Shown here: positions 57,279 through 64,000 of the stretch, in pieces | Numbering within the stretch: the stretch's first letter is position 1 | Layout of the letters: every line of letters starts with the position of its first letter | The notes under the pieces: generated by a model | What the model saw: only the letters and a program-made list of their open reading frames with translations | Databases searched by the model: none | What the model was told of the DNA's origin: nothing | Origin: Neckera pumila | Lineage: Eukaryota; Streptophyta; Bryopsida; Hypnales; Neckeraceae | Assembly (NCBI GenBank): GCA_963969595.1 | Contig: OZ018411.1 | Coordinates: forward strand, 560,501-624,500 | Direction: 5' to 3' | DNA: 64,000 nt | Translations under genes and position numbers: made by a program

Positions 57279-60200
57279 TTAGCACCCAAGTTTTTCCATT
57301 AAAACCCAACTACTACCAACTTGGAATTTTAATAGACTCCACTGTAACACTACAAATTCCACCCTAAAATCATCATCTTAATGCACATTTTTATTCCAAA
57401 TATCCAACTAAATAACACATATACAACCAAATATCAAGAAATTTTCACTTGGTCATTATTGATCATCGATATTATATTATAAATTTCCAATTTGGTCAGT
57501 AATTGTAGTCCAACTTTGTATTTGCTTTTAGCCACTTGGTAGTTATGGTAACAACTTGTACAGTTTGCTAATTGGAAGTATAGTTATAGGGTTATATGTA
57601 GCAAGTTACCAATTGAAAATGCGTATGAGGGTTTTGGAGATGCAGAAGGATTTAGATTTGTTTGTTAGTTGCAATCGCTGTGGTGGACTGGCTTTTAAGT
57701 GGTGTTTTTCTAATCGTGAGTTCAATTGACCTTAGGCAATAGGAACTCCTTCCCGGTCAAAGGTAAAAAACAATTGTATTTCTTTGTGTTTTTGTAAATA
57801 TTTCTATGAATATAAGAATGATCTGCAATCGGAAGTATTTGTGTGTGAATGTTTGAGTATGTGTGAGTGTGTACAATTGGAGTTTATACTATAGCTGTGG
57901 AAAGGAAATGCCAATTCATAGAAATCTGTTGTTGGCTGAGTGTTGAGTATTTAGAGTGGAAAATCAGAGTAATCAAACGGAGGTGAAGTATTATTGTGGA
58001 GTGATTATGAGGCTAATTGAGAGATTAGAAACAATTAGAAAGGAAAAGTGAGAGATTGTGAGAGATGGGTTAAATTGGAAATAATGAATGAAGCAATTGA
58101 GAGTTTAATTTAAGGAAATACAAATGCTGTGATTAAGTAAAATTGTAAAAACTAGTCCAATTGGGATAAACATAAAATGATAAAAGAGGAATCGTAAGAG
58201 TGAACCAACGGATAAAGATTATAAGTTGAAAGATGATGTTGTGAATGAAAGTCATGAGTGAATACAAATCCCTTATGTTAAAAAAATAGTTGTAAGTTCT
58301 GTAATGAGACCAATCGGAGTGAATTAAGATGTTACAATAAAGTCATTAAAAAAGAATCGGAGTTGCAGTCAATTCAAAGCAAGGAGAAAAGGAAGCAATT
58401 GGTGGATGTAAGAGAAACAAAGGATAGAGAGCAAAGTTATTCAAATTCAAAGATAAAGACAATCGAAGAAAATCTAGAAGATTAATGGCAACTAGAATTG
58501 GTGATAAGTGGTTCTAAGACCATAGCCTATTGATATGATAGAAAGAATTTGTGGATCTCAAAATCATGCAATTGGTGTTCTTTGGATTAATAGAAATTAT
58601 GGTTTAAATAAATTTACCTCTTAAAGTTCAAACCCTACTTTGGGTTTATTTTAGAGAAGAAATAAAAAAATCCGTTTCTAGTAACTCTACTTCTACATCT
58701 CAAAACAATTAAACTCATCATACATACAAACTTAACTTTACATTGCATGAACCAAAACTTAAGCACAATCACACAGAATATTCAATATAAATTAAGCACA
58801 TCATTGCATTACACACACTGCAACCAATTTGCTATATATTTCCACTTAATTAATCACGGTGGTGAACAAATCACCGTTACAACTTCTCAGTTCAAAACCT
58901 GCAATTACAAATTGTAACCAATTCCATTCTATGAAGACTTAAATCCTTGTCCCAGTCTAAATAGGTACAAAATCCAACTTGATAAGACTACCAACTAGAA
59001 ATAAGATTCCCCTTAATACCCCTTTACATACCTAAGCTAGTTGGATAGACAAATCAACACCTTCCAAATTGGACAATTTACCTAACTACAACCCTATCTC
59101 ATCCGATTAGACTCACAACAAAAAGACTCCAATTAGATCAAAACAACTCAACAAAATGACCCAATTGGGCTCAAACTTAATAATTAGACTATCAAAATGT
59201 ACTAAAACACCTCCAAATTCACATCAAAATTGCAAGAAATGTAATTCAACTAGGATATCTATAAGATCAATAGTCACATATATTAATCTTTTGTTTTTTT
59301 TGCGTAAATTTTTTTTGAGTCCATCAGACTCAAATACAATAGATTCACTTCTAGAAAATTTCAGTGTTTGGTTACAAATTCTAAATGGACCAAATCTCAA
59401 AGTAAATTAACTAAATCAGAAATTGATTTTGAAATTAGTTCTATGCTTGTAATAGAATTATAAGAATCCAAAAGTAAAAATATAGAAGGATTAGAAATCT
59501 TTTTGTGGATATTCCCACCTCCTTGGAAATGGTAGAACAATCTACTAGTCCTCAAAGAACTTCAACTATTATTGAAATTCATTCTCACAGCTGAGATCTA
59601 TTATTTCTTGTTCCACTATTATATCATTTGATTAAATTATTGAATACTTGAAGAAATGAGGAATCAACAAAGGTCAAAGTATAATAAAAAAGACTAGAAA
59701 GTCTTTTAACTCCTATTAGGAAGAATTTAGAAGCATCTTCTTCAAATTCAATCCATTAAGAATATTTTGAGATACCTCCTCATTAGAAGTGTCTACAATT
59801 TTCTTTTGACATTTATCTTGATGAAAATATCAATCCCTACAATCTAAAGAGAACAACTTATATCTACAATCAGAATTACCAAAGGATTGCCTAAGCACTG
59901 ATCTTAGTTACCATTTGAATAGGTTTATTGTAATTAATAAAAAAATAAAGCAAATATGATACCTGAAATAACTTTCTTGTTACCATCCCTTTTATTTTAC
60001 TTGAAACTATTTAAGAATGGTATCAAACTAATGACCCTTTTAGAATACAAGTAGTACAAACAAATGCACTCCTAACCAAATTCAGAACATTAGTTTTTGC
60101 TAAGAGCTTACAAAAACATTTAAAAACTATTAGAATGGCATTGGTAGAATGGGAAAGAGTATAGATAACTATTATAGAAGGATGGCGTATATATTTTGCA

Positions 60201-60640
60201 ACAATGGCAAGGTCATCGGGTACTTAATTTTTATCTAACATGAATCTTTGTAAGAAGTTTATATCCTCTTAAATTTAAAATAGCTATGAAAGAAAAGAAT
60301 CTTAGGGATTTAGCCCCTATATTGCAATATGTCAAATAATATGAAGGGTCCAGAATAGGAAAGGATCAACTGACTACTATAGATCTTAGTATGTATCCAC
60401 CAAATTTATTGCATTCTCTAGTAGGAAATCAACTACCTCCCTATTAACAATAATATATCAGCGTCTTTAACTACGACGTTATCCTACTCAATTAATACAA
60501 CCTGTTATAGTTGTACCACCTACACTTGAAATTAATTATTCTAATTTAGAATTGTTGAAATTAATTAGGAGAAATGATAGACTTGAGAGTACAAATATCA
60601 AATACTTCAATTAAGAGATCTAAATCTACCAACAATATAA
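57279..60640. other. Intergenic, AT-rich, no gene recognised
   Basis: Short frames only. The region 59400-60640 may be the front part of the Ty3-type relic that follows, but no motif is clear. Confidence 0.45.
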
Positions 60641-61725
60641 CAAATGTATGGTGTGCAAACTGCTAAGGACATGGTCATTTGCCATCTGAATGTCCATCTC
60701 TACTACAAGAATTATAGACAATAGACCTCAATGTATTTTTTATAGTTGGAATCGTCTTACTAATAATTATTAGAATCTAGCTTCATTCAAATAAGATTTG
60801 CAAGCTATAAAATAAGTTTTTCAAGTAGATTCTACTAAGTCATGAGTAAATCAAATTAATGCTAATACCATAATCAATAATGGTCCACCATAAAAACCTA
60901 ATGATAATCATCCTTGTTGGAATGATACCTATAATGCACTACTAGTTTAGAATGGATCCCCAACCAATCCAAACATACATTGTTATGGACCATTTAAAGA
61001 TAAAAACATGTGGTAAATTATAGATGTGGTGAGCAAGGATGTGGTTCCATTCCAATTGCCAATTTCATTATTTGTAAAACAAATGTCCAAGGTCCACCAA
61101 AACCTAGAGTTCTGCAAACGATAAAACTATCAATTAGAACAGAATCTTTTGATTTTTTGGCAAATCTTGATACCGTTCAACTTCAAATTAGTACAAATAA
61201 TTATTAGCAATATGCCAATATCATCTATGCAAAGAATACCTTGCTGGCATGTGTTATAGAGAGCTAAATCTTTAAAAATTCATGAAATTTCTATGGATAC
61301 TATAGCTTCTAACGTTGATGTAATGATAGATGGTTCTTTAGTTTATGGAGTTCATATTGATAGTGGATCAAGTACTAGTCTCATGAACTTTAATAGTATG
61401 GAAGAATTGTAATTAATAACTTCGACCTCTACTCCTATTATATTAATTAAGAATAGCTTATCAAAGTAGAATCAAACCTTTAGGGATGTTAGCTCAAATT
61501 GTAACAACCATTGGTGGAATAGAATATAAAGTAGACTATGTGGTTTTTAATCTTGTAGAGTATATCTCCTCTTACCCCATCTTATTGAGAAGACCATGGT
61601 TGTATTACGTTAAGCCAAAGATGACTAGAGAAAAGGGACGTTTACAATTGCAAAAAAATAAAATAAATTGTTTTATTACTTTATCCTACAATCTACCATG
61701 GCAAAATCCAAGAAGATACTAATGT
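60641..61725 (+). pseudogene. Degraded Ty3/gypsy-type gag-protease relic
   Basis: A zinc knuckle reads CANC-stop-GHGHLPSEC at 60652-60693 (C-x2-C-x4-H-x4-C with one stop). A retropepsin active site reads HIDSGSSTSLMNF with DSGSS at 61359-61373. The frame 61486-61722 reads GGIEYKVDYVVFNL and YPILLRRPWL, like the C-terminal retropepsin flap region (YPILLGRPWL). Frames are broken between these pieces. The order gag then protease on the plus strand fits a Ty3-type element; no RT was recognised. Confidence 0.7.
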
Positions 61726-61924
61726 TACATTGACAAATCAAAGTATAAGAATGAAAATAGTAAGGAAAAAATAAATTCAGAAGACTATTAAAGAATTACT
61801 TTATAAAAATATTGGATTAGGTGAATCTTTCACTCTTGTAGCAAATATTGACAATTTAGACAATGCCATATTGGCATGGAAAAATTGCAAAGTTCTAAAT
61901 ATAAGTGTTGCTGACATGGATGAA

Positions 61925-62400
61925 ATTATTTATGATTATTATGATTATGATTAAAATTATTATTATGATTATGATTATGATTATTATTATCATATTTTCC
62001 AAATCTTCACTTGATAATGTTGGAAAAATTAGATGAAACTAGGAGGCAAGCTGATCTAAATATAATCCTTATTATAATAGTAAATTAAACTTAAGAAATT
62101 GTAGTCCAATGCTTTAGTACTATTATATAATAGCCAATTTCAGAATTTTTTAGGAACAATTCATGCAATCTATTAGAATAGATATTGTCTTAAATCCTAC
62201 ATAATTTGCAAACAAGTTATGGCTAAATTGAGAGTAGGTTTATAAATCATAATTTATTGTATCATTACCTATCTTTCAAAAATAAAAAATAATATTGATA
62301 GATGAGAAAATAAAACAATAAACAATAAACAATAATATAGACAATAAAATGAACAATAAATAATAACAATAAACAATAAAAAGACAATAAATTTATAAAA
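61925..62400. repeat. Simple-sequence tracts
   Basis: (TTATGATTA)n-like run at 61928-61992 and an (AACAATAA)n-like run at about 62303-62395. Confidence 0.8.
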
Positions 62401-63112
62401 ATTGAAAAAAAAAGAGAAAAAAGACAACAAAATAATCATATTATTAATATTAAAATAATTGCATCTATGGAACAAATGCCAAACTAAAAAGTTGTCAAAT
62501 ATAATTATTGAGGTATTTAAGTCATTATTTTATACACGGAAGTTAAAAAATAAACGATATGATTGACTTGTTGATAAAATATTTTGCATCATTATCAGGG
62601 CTTATTTCATTGTTTTTCAATCTTGTTGTGAGGTATTGTTGATTTGGATTGTAAACATATTCAATTGCTGAGACAACATAAAGTGGTTCAAGTCATCTAG
62701 AACATTCAAGTATAATTTTCATCTTAAGATTAATGGACATTTCCTAAATATAAGTATCATTCTAATTGTCTAAAGCATTGTGTGATAGTATAATTAAAAT
62801 GACTAGTCATGATATTCTATAAAGCTAGTGTTATTGATAAGATATTGTAAAAATACAAAAAAAATTGTCAAGTGAAGATAAGGAAAACAAGATCAGAAGA
62901 ATAAGAGAAAATTTGATAAACTTTGAAAGAACCTTGCATAAAAGCCAACGCAACCAATTAAATTGTACACAACTTTCAAAACAACAAGACCCGTTCACTT
63001 TACAAATTGAGAAATATAGCATCCCGAAAATCTCTACCAATCCAATCCAATTTACTAGAACAGATCCAAATGGAATAAAGATACAAGCTTTCCTATTTTT
63101 AGTTGATTCATT
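62401..63112. other. Intergenic, no gene recognised
   Basis: AT-rich. The opposed frames at 62831-63115 (minus) and 62865-63152 (plus) show no recognisable domain. Confidence 0.45.
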
Positions 63113-64000
63113 CACTACAACAAAAATGATGTTTTATGATTGCAAAATATGACTACAGTAAGTCGTAAAATCTCAGAATATGACTCACGCAGAATTCACT
63201 ATAGATGATTCGTGCTATGACTGAGTCTAGTCATTACCAACAATTCGCTTCAGACATGAGTCATATTTGCAATCATATGGGTTGGGGGGTATAACTAGCC
63301 AAAATTAGCCATATTTTGCCAACGTGACGTATACATTGACCATTTTTTATACCCTTGATTTTTTCTTGAGGTGCCCAAGCAAATGGGAAAAAATCCTACG
63401 TGGCATATGACTTCGTGCAGTCATATTTTTGGTTGACGCGGAATATAACTATGTCACTATGGTGAGTCATATTTTGGCTAACGTGGCATATGACTCTTGT
63501 GAGTCATCTTTTTTTGTTGTTGTGAAAGATGATTCTTGTGAGTCATATTGCTGGATGGTGTGGAATATGACCTTTGTCAGTCATATTTTTTGTTGATTTG
63601 AAATATGACTCCTATAAGTCATATTTTTGGATGATGTGGCAGTTCATATGGAATGTTATTAATAATTTTATAATTGAATGTAGTCATATTTTTAAAAGTA
63701 TTGAGTCACATTTTTGGCATGATTGTGAGCATCATGTGACTATCACCAATCATATTTTCACCAAGATATTTTGTGAAATATAATTGAAGCAAGTAATATT
63801 TTGGATAAGTGAGAGTCACATTTCTTTATTGGTGTATGCGGTTTGTAATTGAGGTAATTGGAGCTTATGATAGTTTCCATCATAAACTACACTCACATTT
63901 CTATACATTTTAAATGAACTGGACGCATTGCATTCATACATGAAAATGATTTAACAGCTAAATAAAAGATTCCATCCAATTAAAAATGAATACTTATGAT
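63113..64000 (+). mobile_element. End of a CACTA-type transposon with subterminal palindrome array, continuing past the window
   Basis: The terminus CACTACAACAAAAATGATGT has the CACTA end form. From it to about 63780 the sequence is filled with inverted copies of ATATGACTC / GAGTCATAT. The tidy part (63406-63640) has about six units of ~39 bp, each a small palindrome such as ATATGACTCCTATAAGTCAT. Subterminal repeats of this kind bind the transposase-associated protein in En/Spm elements (family knowledge). No opposite end is seen before base 64000. Confidence 0.65.

Noticed and set aside
63406..63640. Possible CRISPR-like array
   Set aside because: Repeats are short palindromes with degenerate spacers in plant DNA next to a CACTA terminus; subterminal repeats explain them.
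1..64000. tRNA and rRNA genes
   Set aside because: No cloverleaf with A and B boxes and no rRNA-like segment was noticed while reading; a tRNAscan run would be needed to exclude them.

Overview
The window is nuclear DNA of a land plant. Evidence is spliceosomal introns with GT..AG borders, a plastid-targeted protein gene, a DYW-class pentatricopeptide repeat (PPR) gene, a Ty1/copia element and many miniature DNA transposons. The PPR repeat style and the four-intron CYP71-clan P450 look more like a bryophyte or lycophyte than a seed plant, but this is a judgement made without any database search. The DNA is AT-rich and gene-poor, with GC rising only over the genes and the copia element.

Layout. 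1-1151 (minus) is the 5' part of a cytochrome P450 gene cut by the window edge. 1.4-19 kb is repeat-dominated: several families of TTAA-flanked miniature elements, a 2.2-kb inverted repeat, foldback elements and a dispersed ~1-kb repeat. 19975-24940 (minus) is a second, complete P450 gene, a tandem paralogue of the first; its five exons join in phase into about 557 residues with all hallmark motifs. 25-33 kb is again intergenic repeats. 33729-36022 (plus) is a probable four-exon gene for a small plastid protein with a C-terminal membrane segment, preceded by a 30-bp minisatellite. 36.5-37.0 kb holds a decayed copia reverse transcriptase. 39379-42460 (minus) is a PPR-DYW gene broken by frameshifts and stops; just upstream (43166-43562) is a separate or fused 5' part carrying a WWDxR motif like that of organellar ssDNA-binding (OSB) proteins.

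45334-50716 is a complete Ty1/copia retrotransposon on the minus strand: 274-bp LTRs that read identical, a TTAAT target duplication, a polypurine tract and one uninterrupted 1556-residue Gag-Pol frame. It is young and sits inside an older repeat. 52-64 kb has more miniature elements, a degraded Ty3-type gag-protease relic near 60.6-61.7 kb, and at 63113 the end of a CACTA-type transposon with an array of short palindromes running off the window.

The strongest unusual signal is the set of non-autonomous elements with CCCCTAAAG-type ends flanked on both sides by TTAA. They fall in at least four related families, about 11 kb in all (about a sixth of the window), are often nested or head-to-tail sharing one TTAA, and in one case a paralogous empty site supports TTAA duplication. 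TTAA targets plus CCC ends are hallmarks of piggyBac-type transposition, which is not a usual plant repeat class. No transposase for them is visible here.
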